Shown here: piece after piece, positions 49,830 to 62,920 of the stretch
Layout: each line of letters opens with the position of its first letter
How positions within the stretch are numbered: position 1 is the stretch's first letter
Assembly: GCA_013399875.1 (NCBI GenBank)
Contig: VXAZ01008267.1
Location: forward strand, 21,722-85,721
Reading direction: 5' to 3'
Source of the DNA: Gymnorhina tibicen
Lineage: Eukaryota; Chordata; Aves; Passeriformes; Artamidae
DNA: 64,000 nt
Translations under genes and position numbers: made by a program
Notes under the pieces: generated by a model
Databases searched by the model: none
What the model saw: only the letters and a program-made list of their open reading frames with translations
What the model was told of the DNA's origin: nothing

Positions 49830-51660
49830 GTAGGTGCCCGGCTGCCCCTCGCGTCCAGCCGGCCGGGGGCTGCGGCTGCCCCGGGACGCGGGGAGGGCTC
49901 GCTGGGCACCTGCCGCCAGTGGAGCCAGGACAGGCGGACGGGCAGGCACGGCGTGCTGCGAATCGCCAGCACTGCTCTTCTGCCTCTCCCGTGGCGGATC
50001 TTACATGAGCCCCGACACACGCCTCCTGCCTCCTTCCCTAAAAAAGCTTGCCTGCCCGCGCCCTGGCCGGGGCAGGGAAGGGGCTGGAGGATTGAGAGGG
50101 GAGAGAGAAAAGCGAGCGGGCTCTTGCCGTGAGAAGCGCCCAGCCGGCTGCAGAACCTTCTTCCAGCGGGGGTGGGGGCTCCCTGGGGCTGCCTTCCGGC
50201 CGGACGGGCAGTGATGGGGCATTTCTTTGGTTCCCCCGGTGCAGCATTATCATGACGGCCTCCTCCACGTTGCTGGCCCTCTTCCTGATGCCCCTCTGCC
50301 TCTGGATCTACAGCCGCTACTGGATCAACACGGCCGTGGTGCAGCTGCTGCCCCTGGGGGCGGTAAGCCTGACGCTGGGCAGCACCCTGCTGCCCATCGG
50401 CCTGGGGGTGCTCATCCGCTACCGGCATCCCCGCGCCGCCGACCTCCTGGTCAAGGTAGGCACGGCGCTCGGAGGGGAGGAGGGCGGCCACGCTGCGGGG
50501 GATGCCCGGGGGCAGCACCGGGGACGGCACCGGGGACGGCACCGGGGACGGGGGGCCGACGGCAATAAGCTTTCTGGTCCCTCCAAACCGATGTTAGTCT
50601 CACACAGGCATATTCAACTACTTAGCTGGAACACAAGAACTTACAGTCTTGGAATAAAAGGGTGGGACAAAGAAAGCGAGGGAAAGGGCAGATTACCCCC
50701 TATCGCAGCGCACAGGAAGGAGAGCAGCGTGGTGCTGCACCCTGGCAGGCATCCTGGACCCTGTAGCAGAGGCATTCCATGACATCCTGCTTTCTCCCCA
50801 CTCTTGCTGCACTCAGGTCAGGCAAAACCAACCTGCAGGCATGGCCACACTGCCTTAAAATATGCAACTAAATTAGCTTAATTGAGAAAGGAAGAGTGAG
50901 GCACAAGTCCTGACTCTTTTCCCAGCAAGTCATCACAAAGCAAAATGATGGAGGGTGACCTCAGCCTGTTCCTTTCCTGGGATATGATCAACACCACCAA
51001 AATCCCAGGCCAGGAGAAAGCCTGGGAAGGGCAGTGCAACCATGTTTTGCAGTTTAGACTCTTTAGCAAGCCTCTACCTGCTGTGCTTATCCTTTTAAAA
51101 TAATAACCCTCATCTTGTTTATCAATGTCTGTATCTGTTGCCAGATTTCCCTGTGGTCCCTCTTGGTGACTCTTGTGATCCTGTTCATCCTGACTGGGAC
51201 CATGCTGGGCCCAGATCTGTTGGCTCAGATTCCTGCGTCTGTCTATGCCATTGCAGTGCTGATGCCGCTGGCAGGGTATGCCTTGGGATATGGCTTAGCC
51301 ACGGTCTTTAAAATGCCCCCACACTGCAGGAGAACAGTATCTTTGGAAACAGGGTGCCAAAACGTCCAGCTCTGCACCGCCATCCTAAAACTCACCTTCT
51401 CCCCGGAGCTCATAGGGAGCATGTACATGTTTCCCTTGCTTTATGCGCTTTTTCAGTCAGCAGAAGCGGGACTGTTTGTGCTGGCATACAAGATGTACGG
51501 AAGAGACAGCTACCAGCAAGATACACTTGGTGAAGAGGAAGACACAGATATTTCCTACAAGAAACTGAAGGAAGAGGAGGTAGCTGATACTTCATATGGC
51601 ACAGTGACCACAGAGGAGCACAGCTCCATTCAGATGGAGCCGACTCAGACGGCGCTTTAG
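49546..51660 (+). CDS. SLC10A4: sodium/bile acid cotransporter family member SLC10A4, 5'-incomplete
   Basis: SLC10A4 is an orphan member of the sodium/bile-acid cotransporter family. In mammals it is found on synaptic vesicles of cholinergic and monoaminergic neurons and on mast cells. Exons: 49546-49829 (5' end in the gap), 50245-50455 and 51145-51660, giving 336 residues against about 437 in human. About 100 N-terminal residues are therefore missing. Family signatures are intact: LCGCCPGGNLSNLMS and the ETGCQNVQLCTAIL block, which line the sodium sites in this fold, plus about nine hydrophobic segments. The cytoplasmic tail is acidic (EEEDTDISYKKLKEEE) and holds two Y-x-x-hydrophobic motifs, YKKL and YGTV. 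Identity to mammalian SLC10A4, the distinctive tail and the ZAR1/FRYL neighbours make other SLC10 members unlikely. Confidence 0.96.
50245..50455 (+). CDS. SLC10A4: SLC10A4 exon 2
   Basis: The acceptor is CCGGTGCAG and the donor is AAG|GTAGGC; the exon is 211 nt. It encodes IIMTASSTLLALFLMPLCLW, then VVQLLPLGAV and LPIGLGVLIRY. These are two or three membrane segments in the conserved family order. Confidence 0.95.
50456..51144 (+). other. SLC10A4: SLC10A4 intron 2
   Basis: The intron begins GC-rich with a short 12-base minisatellite at about 50517-50551 and drops to average composition after 50570. Nothing else is recognised in it. Confidence 0.8.
50517..50551. repeat. 12-bp GC minisatellite, about 3 units
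   Basis: About three consecutive copies of a CGGGGACGGCAC-type unit, almost without mismatch, lie 60 bases into SLC10A4 intron 2. Confidence 0.85.
51145..51660 (+). CDS. SLC10A4: SLC10A4 exon 3 with stop
   Basis: The acceptor is CTGTTGCCAG and the stop is TAG at 51658-51660; 171 residues are encoded. The exon holds the last membrane segments, including LMPLAGYALGYGLATVF and GSMYMFPLLYALFQSAEAGL, the ETGCQNVQLC sodium-site block, and the cytoplasmic tail with YKKL and YGTV. Base composition is close to average, unlike exons 1-2. Confidence 0.96.
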   Translation: MSLWSLLVTLVILFILTGTMLGPDLLAQIPASVYAIAVLMPLAGYALGYGLATVFKMPPHCRRTVSLETGCQNVQLCTAILKLTFSPELIGSMYMFPLLYALFQSAEAGLFVLAYKMYGRDSYQQDTLGEEEDTDISYKKLKEEEVADTSYGTVTTEEHSSIQMEPTQTAL

Positions 51661-51833
51661 GCAAGACAAAGAGGTAACTCCCTGAGACATGAATGTGTGT
51701 TGTGCTTGCAACCAGGCTGGGGCTGTGCTCGCTGCTGTGCAAGCGGAGCTGCCCGGCCTCCATTGTTTCTCCAGCTGCTCCCATTGTACAAGGTGATATG
51801 TGTTTATTACCATGACAATTCTATTTCCTCAAA

Positions 51834-51839
51834 AATAAA
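51834..51839 (+). terminator. SLC10A4: SLC10A4 poly(A) signal AATAAA
   Basis: A canonical AATAAA lies about 175 bases after the stop codon and is followed by an A-rich run. This implies a short 3' UTR ending near 51855. Confidence 0.8.
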
Positions 51840-51859
51840 TGTGGAAAAAAAAAAGAAGA

Positions 51860-52279
51860 AAAAGTATCACTGCAACACAGACCAGTAACTGTAAAACTTC
51901 ATGCAAGAAGGCTGCTGCCTGGCGGAGTGCAGCAGGAATGGGTAGAAGAAAGGAGACAGTGTTCTACAGTCAAAGCCAACTCAGTGTCAGTATGGATGAC
52001 AGGAAAAACCACGTCGCGCGTGTATCTCTGTGCCTCCTACCTGCTGTAAAAGCATTGTTCTCATTGCTCTCACCACAAATACATGGCGAAGCCGAACCAA
52101 ACCCGTGGTCTCCGCTGTTTAGTCCCGTGGAGGCAATTAAGAGCCGCGCGGCATGGTTCAGCTGGGGGGCTGTGAAGGGGGTGGGGGATGGCCCAAGGCC
52201 CCGCACCAGGTGGGGATGGGAAAGGGCGGCAAGGCTGGCGCCCGTCGGGGGCGAGGGAAGCCCAGCCCCTCCCCGGGGA
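51860..52279 (+). promoter_or_regulatory. SLC10A4-ZAR1 intergenic interval and ZAR1 upstream region
   Basis: Only about 0.4 kb separates the presumed SLC10A4 poly(A) site from the ZAR1 TATA-like box. GC content rises steeply after about 52130. The stretch is open in the frame of ZAR1 but shows no conserved protein. It must carry the ZAR1 core promoter; individual factor sites are not assigned. Confidence 0.6.
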
Positions 52280-52286
52280 TATTTAA
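52280..52286 (+). promoter_or_regulatory. ZAR1: TATA-like box of ZAR1
   Basis: TATTTAA sits in otherwise very GC-rich sequence, 42 bases before the ZAR1 ATG. With usual TATA spacing, transcription would start near 52308-52315 and the 5' UTR would be only about 7-14 bases, unless an upstream start is used. Confidence 0.6.
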
Positions 52287-52321
52287 GGCCGCCTCCCGGG
52301 GGTTGCCCCGGGTCCGGTGCG

Positions 52322-53137
52322 ATGGCCGACGAGGCGATGGCGAGCTATCTCTACACCGCCTACCACCCCTACTCCTCCCGCTACCCACCGCCCAAGGGCA
52401 AAGGAGGGGCGGCGGGCGGCTGGCGGCCGCGGGGCAGCAGCTACTTCTCGGGCTACGGGGAGGCGGCCGCCGAGTACTTCGACAACTACCAGCGGGCGCA
52501 GCTGAAGGCCATCCTCTCCCAGGTGAACCCCAACCTGACGCCGCGGCTCCGCAAGGCCAATACCAAGGAGGTGGGCGTCCAGGTGAACCCGCGGCAGGAC
52601 GCCTCGGTGCAGTGCTCGCTCGGGCCCCGCACGCTGCTGCGCCGCCGCCCCGGCCCCGCCGCGCCGCGGCCCCGTGAGGCGGAGCAGGAGCAGGAGCTGG
52701 GCAGTCCCGCCACCACCAGCACCCGCGCTGTGCGCTTCCCCCGCACCATCGCCGTCTACTCGCCCGTGGCGTCCCGCAGACTCACCGCCTTCCTGGAGGA
52801 GCCGAGCCTGGAGCCGGAGCGGCGGCCGCAGCAGCAGGACAAGGCGGCGGCCGTCGAGGAGGAGCCGGCCGTGCTGCGGGAGCAGCGGGAGGCGGAGGCG
52901 GCTGCCGTGAGGGCGAGCTGGGAGAAGTCCCCCGAGAGTGGCGCCGAGCCGCTGGGGCAGCGCTCGGCCGCCCCCCCGGAGCCGGCGGCGCAGGCAAGCC
53001 AGGAGAAGGTGGCAGAGGCAAGTCAGGAGAAGGCGGCAGAGGCAGCCGAGGCAGAGCTGCCAGCCCAGCCGGCAGAGCCGCCGGCCTCACCCCAGAAGCG
53101 GCAGTCGTCGGCGGGTAAGACCCGCCTGCGCTTCCAG
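52322..53137 (+). CDS. ZAR1: ZAR1 exon 1
   Basis: The exon is 816 nt (272 codons), extremely GC-rich, with donor CAG|GTGAGT. It holds the N-terminal conserved blocks and the variable Ala/Glu/Pro-rich linker, and ends KTRLRFQ at the edge of the zinc domain. An 8-codon tandem repeat lies at residues 225-240. Confidence 0.94.
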
Positions 53138-53686
53138 GTGAGTGTCGGCCGCGGGGGAGCAGAGCGGGGCCGGGCTGGCCCGGGAGGCGCCCGCACCGTC
53201 GAATAACGTTGTCCCCGGCAGTTCTTGGAGCAGAAGTACGGGTACTACCACTGCAAGGCCTGCAACATCCGCTGGGAGAGCGCCTACGTCTGGTGCGTCC
53301 AGGGCACCAACAAGGTAGGGCCGGCTCGGATCGCCCCGGCGCGGGCTTCTCGCCGCCGCCCCCCTGCTGACCCCGGCCTTCCCCGCAGGTCTATTTCCGT
53401 CAGTTCTGCCGGACCTGCCAGAAGTCCTACAACCCGTACCGCGTGGAGGACATCACCTGCCAGGTAAGGGGCCTCTGCCCTACCCCGAGCCCGGCCGCTC
53501 CCGGGCTCGGCCGCCCCCGCCGACCGCCGCCTTCTCCCTCAGAGCTGCAAGCAGACGCGGTGCACCTGCCCCGTGAAGATGCGCCACGTGGATCCCAAGA
53601 GGCCCCACCGCCAGGACCTCTGTGGGAGATGCAAAGGGAAACGCCTCTCCTGCGATAGCACGTTCAGTTTCAAATACATCATCTGA
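52322..53686 (+). CDS. ZAR1: zygote arrest protein 1
   Basis: ZAR1 is an oocyte RNA-binding protein that stores and represses maternal mRNAs and is needed for the oocyte-to-embryo transition. In mammals it organises ribonucleoprotein condensates around mitochondria. Exons: 52322-53137, 53222-53314, 53389-53463 and 53543-53686, giving 375 residues (human about 424). The N-terminal family blocks are present: YLYTAYHPYSS at 9-19 and YFDNYQRAQLKAILSQVNPN at 52-71, then KEVGVQVNPRQDASVQCSL. The middle is Ala/Glu/Pro-rich, of low complexity and poorly conserved. The C-terminus (273-375) is the nearly invariant cysteine-rich zinc domain, with Cys at 283, 286, 297, 310, 313, 327, 330, 335, 337, 355, 358 and 365, ending FSFKYII. 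ATG 52322 is chosen as first after the TATA-like box; an alternative in-frame ATG is at 52337. The FRYL and SLC10A4 neighbours support ZAR1 over ZAR1L. Confidence 0.96.
52994..53041 (+). repeat. ZAR1: 24-bp coding tandem repeat in ZAR1
   Basis: Two adjacent 24-base units (52994-53017 and 53018-53041), differing at two positions, encode ASQEKVAE and ASQEKAAE in the variable linker. The repeat is in frame. Confidence 0.9.
53222..53314 (+). CDS. ZAR1: ZAR1 exon 2
   Basis: The exon is 93 nt, with acceptor CCCCGGCAG and donor AAG|GTAGGG. It encodes FLEQKYGYYHCKACNIRWES and AYVWCVQGTNK. It contributes Cys283, Cys286 and Cys297 of the zinc domain. Confidence 0.96.
53389..53463 (+). CDS. ZAR1: ZAR1 exon 3
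   Basis: The exon is 75 nt, with acceptor CCCCGCAG and donor CAG|GTAAGG. It encodes VYFRQFCRTCQKSYNPYRVE and DITCQ, with Cys310, Cys313 and Cys327. It is nearly identical to the mammalian exon. Confidence 0.96.
53543..53686 (+). CDS. ZAR1: ZAR1 exon 4 with stop
   Basis: The exon is 144 nt, with acceptor TCCCTCAG and stop TGA at 53684-53686. It encodes SCKQTRCTCPVKMRHVDPKR, then PHRQDLCGRCKGKRLSCDST and FSFKYII. This is the end of the zinc domain and the family C-terminus. Confidence 0.96.
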   Translation, partial: SCKQTRCTCPVKMRHVDPKRPHRQDLCGRCKGKRLSCDSTFSFKYII

Positions 53687-53812
53687 ATGGGATGGGGATT
53701 TTGGTTTTTGTTTAGGGCTCTTCTAGAAAACTGCAAGTAGAGCAGGTTTTTTTTGTTGTTTTTCTTGGTATTGTTGAAGGTACTTGGTGAGATGTAGCTA
53801 GGAAAGCATGAA

Positions 53813-53818
53813 AATAAA
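53813..53818 (+). terminator. ZAR1: ZAR1 poly(A) signal AATAAA
   Basis: AATAAA lies 127 bases after the stop, giving a 3' UTR of about 150 bases. A T-rich run at 53748-53764 lies between stop and signal; oocyte mRNAs often use U-rich elements for polyadenylation control. No consensus TTTTAT element was seen. Confidence 0.75.
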
Positions 53819-53839
53819 AAGTATTGCAAAGCACACTCA

Positions 53840-56800
53840 AATGATCAGGTGAGTTTGTGCCCAGCTCAGAGGGTGCATATTGTAAATTCTGTAACTTGCA
53901 TAGGTGACAAGCCTAGAGATGTATTGAAATCAGTGATGGTCTGGGAAGCAACTGACTCAGGACCTTGTAGACTCTCGGGTGGAAAGCAGTTTTTGTTACT
54001 GCTCCTGCTCTTGAACTAATCAAGCGCTTGAGTAACATCAAATTGACATCTGCAGTAGGTAGTAGACCACCATTCATGAACAAAACACCTAATAGTATTC
54101 ACTTACTTTGCACACCTCTATTCGATGTACAAAGTATCCTGCACCTGTTTTTTATCACTAGAAAGTGATTGAGAAATGCTGTGTAAGTACTGAATCACTT
54201 GTACTGGTACAGCTGGTCTGCATTTAGCTAAGTTGGTGTTCTTGTTTGTAGTCAAAAGCCAAAGAAAGCTTTTCAGGGATGGTTCTCATAAAATGCTAAG
54301 GAAGGGAGTCACTGATGTTATGGTGATGGTCTCTTGGTAAATGTGTTCTCATCTTACTTGTGCAAGGTTATGGAGAGAAGGGATACTTCAGAGGAGCAAG
54401 ATACAATACTGCATCTGCTTGACTTCCTCTTCAGCCTGCAGGTGAAGTGCAAGAGCTGTACACTTAGTGGATTATACCTGAAGAGTTTGATCTAGTTACA
54501 GTTTAGATGCCTGCCATCAGGGAAGGATCAAACTCCCACACTCTTCTGGGTTGGGTTTGCACCTAGGAATTGTACTTCTGGCATTTGGTTGTAATGGCAG
54601 AACCAGCCCTGGTTACTTGTTACACCATGCTTCAGCAAAGTGTTACAAGCTGACTCTGGGACTAACTACAGCATCACCATCTGAGCAGATTCACAAGCTA
54701 GTAAAACCGACACCACCACCCCAGTTTACCTTTTAGCTACAGAGCTGGGCAAACATACTTTCCTGAGCATGCTACTGACACTGTTAACTTTGAAATAGAG
54801 CATAATCACCAAGCCTTTTGCAGAACTCTTGAGGTAGCTTCTCTTTGAAAAGAGTGATTTTTATATTGGCTATAACACACTTATCGACACCTGTACCCAG
54901 TTTACTTGAGAGACCAGTCTATTAAGGGCTAAAGGGAGAACCAGTCTGAGCTCATGCTGTAGAACAGCTTCAGTGCCAGGTGGTCTTGTATCTCTTAAGT
55001 GGAAGCTAGTGTGTGGCAGGGTAGGCAAACAATATCCTTTGTAGCAACATGTCTGGTTTGAGGGGCAGTGAGTGTTAATTCTATATGCTTAACTCATCTT
55101 GCTGTAAATTCCTGCCTTATTTCAATATGCTCCTTGAACATGCTGCAGTAGACTTAATGCCTCAATGTCAATTTATTGCTAAGTAATTTTATTTATTCTT
55201 GCTGCACTCATAGCAGTGTGAGGCATTCTGGGAACAAGTAGACCTCCCCCCTCCAGAGCAGAGCACGGTTCTATTTCATGCTTCTATCTGAAGTGTTTTA
55301 CTGTGCATCACAGTAAAAGGAAATATTGCTTGCTTTACTAGCTCACTTAGACTTTCACAGCAAGTTCCATCCTTGCCCTGTTCAATTTGAAAAGTACCCC
55401 TGCAGCTGGGCAGTGTTCTGTTGTAGATGCATGTGCCTTGTACTAACCTGTAGTTACGGTGATGAGCAGTGGCGAGCCTCCAGCTTGAGGAATGCAGCTG
55501 GGGCCCTCTTTGCAGCCACCTGGCCACACTGCCTCAGTCTGCAGTTGCAGCTGTGATCTGGGATGTCTCTGTTTCTGAGCATGTTCCCCTCCAAGGATGT
55601 TCTTCAGTGTTTTCCTGTTTGCCTTCCCCATTCTAATGGCTGCAGTCTGTTCCTAATGTGTGCGGTGAGAAACTGTGATGAGTCTGTACACCTTTGTAAT
55701 GAGTCAGAGAACTGAAGCCCTGTGCCATGTCAGTATGAAGTCATGGCAATAAGGAGCAGTTGAATGCTTCCTGTTTATACAGGAATACTCACAAAACTTT
55801 GCTTTGAGGATTATTTGCTGTGAATATGGTGACTCTTATGTGATTATCAGTACTAGCCCAAAGTGATATTTAGTACAACTTAAGGGCTGTCATCTCCACG
55901 AACTACAGTCAAAGCAGCAGTTGGTTCTGCTTGATAAGATGTAGAACAGGCCTAGCTGATGAGAACTGGATGTTGTGCTTCAGCAGCAACTGATCAAGGC
56001 CCCAAGTGGTAGGTAACGGCAAGGAGCCACCCCTGCTTTCATCAGCTACTGCAAGGCTCTGTGGCTTGGAGGAGTACATGCAGTGGGCAGCCACATTAAA
56101 CAAGCTTTCTTTAATCCTGTAGCATTCTGCAGTTCCAGAGTAGCCGGAACTGCTACTGCAGGAATATGTCATCCTTCTTACATAAATATGTTCAATGCTC
56201 TTACTGCTTGCAGCCGAAGTACAATTCTGTACTTTCTAGTTCCTTTTCAGCTTTACTGCCATGTCATGTTCATGACAGCACACGCTGGTTGTGGGCACTG
56301 GTTCCTAGACTCAGCAGGAAGAAGGAAAGCTACTCCTGACCTATGTGATTATGCAAAGCAGAAGGGAACAGCTTTCATCCTGCCAGTTCTTCAAAGCTAT
56401 CCTGAACTTGCCCTGTACAGCTTTTTCATAAACAGATTCTGTTGAACATGTTAGCTCAGTCAGTGCTGTATTTGCTGCATCTTATAGGAAGTGTCTGATG
56501 TTTTGCTTATTTCTCAACAGCTTTACCATAGCTTCAGATTTGGCACAGACCTGGCACCAGGTAATGCAGGGTGACAGCTCATGCAGCAGTTGAGGAGTAA
56601 TTTTTGAAAAGCTTCATGAAATTAAAGCAATATCAAGAGACAGTCAGGTAACATGGTTCTGTTCCACAGGGCAGGTTCCAGTAGCCATTATAAATGGAAG
56701 ATGTATAACATAAGGAATTACATATATGAATTCAGGTTTGAGTTTCATGAGAGATCCATTAACAGCTTCAGAAGATGCCTATGCAAATGCTGCTGCAATG

Positions 56801-56900
56801 ACAGGACATAAAAGAAAAAAAATTACTTCAGGGCACCCAGGCCTCTGTTGTCAGTGTTTAGTCTGTTTAGCTAGAATATTTAAACTCTAGCTTGTAAAAA
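53840..56900. other. intergenic region between convergent ZAR1 and FRYL
   Basis: This is about 3.1 kb of unique-looking sequence between the two poly(A) ends. Open frames here (such as 56083-56445) show no recognisable protein. I see no repeat or RNA gene. Confidence 0.65.
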
Positions 56901-56904
56901 TACA

Positions 56905-58736
56905 CAAAATGACAGATACAATGTCTTTTATTTTTACAAAAAAAGCTGGTAAAAGATGATGTAAATAAAAGTGTAATGCGCCCCTAAATAAAACTACTTA
57001 TCCCCGGTAAATACTAGTTAAATAATTAAGAACACCATCTACAGTACCACAAAACCATCAAAATAATTCAATTTTATCAGGGACAGGGAAAAAAATACAG
57101 TGAATATGGATGTGCCTTGACCAGTTACAGAACTTGTTAGGATAAAATAACTACTGTCAGCAGTCCAACAGCGTGCACAGTGCCTTCAATTAATGCATTT
57201 CAGCATAATTACATTTCTGGTGGGGTCTAATTCCCCCAAAAAGGCAGAGCTAAGAATTTCAATTCTACATTCTAAACTCTGGAATTAGGAGCCCATTTAA
57301 AAAAAAAATCACAGTGGGTAAGAGATGTATATAAAAATACTGGGTGTTCCTTTCAAATCACGGGAATTGTGGGACTACATTCTTTTTTTCTTTTTTTTTT
57401 TCCTTTTTTTTTTTTTCTACAAAATGCTATTGGTTTCAACAGAATCCAGTTTGTTTTATGCTACAGACTTTGACACTGAACTATGAGTATATTGCCTGTT
57501 TGCATGTTTTGGTAGTCAGGGGGTTTTTTTGTTTGTTTTTTTTTTTTTTTCTCTATAGTCCCAATTCCTTAGGCTTCAGTTGAGTCATGAAGATGCATTC
57601 AAACTCTTCAAACCCTGCAGGATACTCAGACTGCAAGTACTGCATGTGACTACCAAGAGGGAACACCCCCTTCTCCTCATAGCTTTATACACCTACTGTT
57701 TTAACAGTGCATTGCACAAATTTACAAGAAAAATACTGGTTTTGCACTATACAGTTTCTAGAATATATACAGAATAAAATAAGTTAACTTCTAATGAGAA
57801 TTGCTGATGGGCAGCATATATCTTTAATATACATTTTAAAGTCTCTGCAGGCAGCTACTTTTTGGTTAGTTGTTATCAATATTTGTAACATAAGCACTGG
57901 TCAGAGAACTGAGCAGCATTCCAATAAAGTTAACAGATATATTATTTCTTTTAGAAACACTGGGAAATCCCAGTTTAAAATATTATTAAATGTCCTAACA
58001 TTTACACACTATGAGGATTAGATCTAATAAAATAAAATTTCTTCAAAAATAATCTTGCAGCTCTTTTAAGCATGCTCTGAGACCTTATTTAACAATCATC
58101 CATACCTTCAAAAAACAAGTGTCACATAGCCATACATTCTAACTCACACACATCATTTCCTTGTTACAGACAACAAAAGCAAATAAAACACTGAGAAGTC
58201 AATGGTTTTTGCAGTCATTTGTCATTCTACTCATGTTTGACTGCACATTCTTCATGACATTGCAAAGTGTCTCATTAGGTGTTAGTTGATGGTTTTATCT
58301 ACTACTGCTGGAAAGCCAAGAAGCCTTGCAGGTCTTCAGCCAAAATAAATGCACCTTGATTTTAGCCTCATCCCACCTGCGATACTGATTCAACCTGTAG
58401 AGGCTGTTACTGCAAACATCATTTATAGTTCTGTTACAACAGAAAATAATGCATGTGTATGCATTACATTTAAGCCCTTTTCCTTTCATGTAGTTTTTAT
58501 ACATAAATTTAATAGAAAAATACTACTGCCACACAGGCTGCTGTGTAGAAAGAGCAGTCAAGTAGGATGTTCATGTCAGTTTTCAGGGTTTTACTTCTGA
58601 TGAAACAGTTTCTTGCTGTGATAAAAGTGTGTTGGTTGTCAGGATTGCTGGAGGTTTGTTTTTGTTTTTTTGTGAAAGGTGCTGAATAATAGTCTGAAGT
58701 GTCTTCATCATCAGTTCTTTTCTAAATGACAGCTGT
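56905..58736 (-). other. FRYL: FRYL 3' UTR
   Basis: The interval runs from the FRYL stop codon to just beyond the AATAAA (minus strand) at 56927-56932, about 1.8 kb. It is AT-rich. Two plus-strand T-rich tracts (57382-57418 and 57525-57552) would be A-rich runs in the mRNA. The far end is inferred from the signal. Confidence 0.65.
56927..56932 (-). terminator. FRYL: FRYL poly(A) signal AATAAA
   Basis: TTTATT on the plus strand reads AATAAA on the minus strand. It is the most likely end of the FRYL transcript, about 1.8 kb after the stop. Confidence 0.6.
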
Positions 58737-62094
<3,358 letters not shown>

Positions 62095-62795
62095 CTAAGC
62101 AAGAAGATGAGCAGGTCACAAAAATACAAAGGAAGAAAAAAGAGCAAGAATTAGTGTAGGAAATAATCTTAATTAGGGTAAAAGATGTCCCAGGTAAAAT
62201 GGAAGAAGAAATACAAGTAACATGCTCCAAATGTATCCTGAATGTAAAAAAAAATAACAGGCCGAATTTGACATAAAATTACTTGCTAATGATACTAACT
62301 AAAATTACTAACTAAAGATAGATAGTATTGGCTTTGTTGTCCCACAGCATGAGTAACACTCTTACAACCCTGTCTGGCCTTTATACATTGTGTACTCTGA
62401 AAGGTGCACAAATTTAAGGTAATCAAAATCAAGAACACTTGGATCTGAACATCTGTACAACGCTTCTTACTTGTTCTGTATCACACTACTTTAAGCAAAA
62501 AAATTGCATCTTAAAATTGGAAATGCAACGTTAATTTGGATTCTGGATCAGTTTAAAATTCTTGGGTTTGCTAAACTGAATTCCCAACACCTCTGAGAGA
62601 TTTCTATAATGTAATTGCACATTGGTTTTTACAAGCCATTTAAAAAAAAATGTTTGGAGAAGAGGGATAGGGAGAGAAATAGTCAGAAAATATATTTGTC
62701 AGACTAGGGACGTGAACTTCACCACTCCTGTGCTTTGTACAGCACTAAGCGTATTGATGGTACTTAGGCACATGCAGTGGTCATAGCAAACCAGA

Positions 62796-62920
62796 TCACA
62801 GAATCATAGAATATCCTGAGTTGGAAGGGATCCACAAGGATCACTGAAGTCCAGCTCCTGGCCCTGCACAGGACAACCCCATTGGAATCACACCGTGTGC
62901 CTGAGAGCAAAACATATGAA
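62796..62920 (-). mobile_element. CR1-type LINE fragment
   Basis: On the plus strand it reads AGAATCATAGAATATCCTGA, GTTGGAAGGGATCCACAAGG and CTCCTGGCCCTGCACAGGAC. This is the reverse complement of the CR1 3' end. It is a short copy in FRYL intronic sequence. Confidence 0.9.

Noticed and set aside
49084..49949. Long minus-strand and plus-strand open frames across the N run
   Set aside because: They exist because the gap is translated as unknown residues and because GC-rich DNA lacks stops. The supported gene in this place is SLC10A4 on the plus strand.
52158..53090. Several long open frames antisense to or out of frame with ZAR1 exon 1
   Set aside because: They are shadows caused by high GC content. 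Only the MADEAMASYLY frame splices into the conserved zinc domain.
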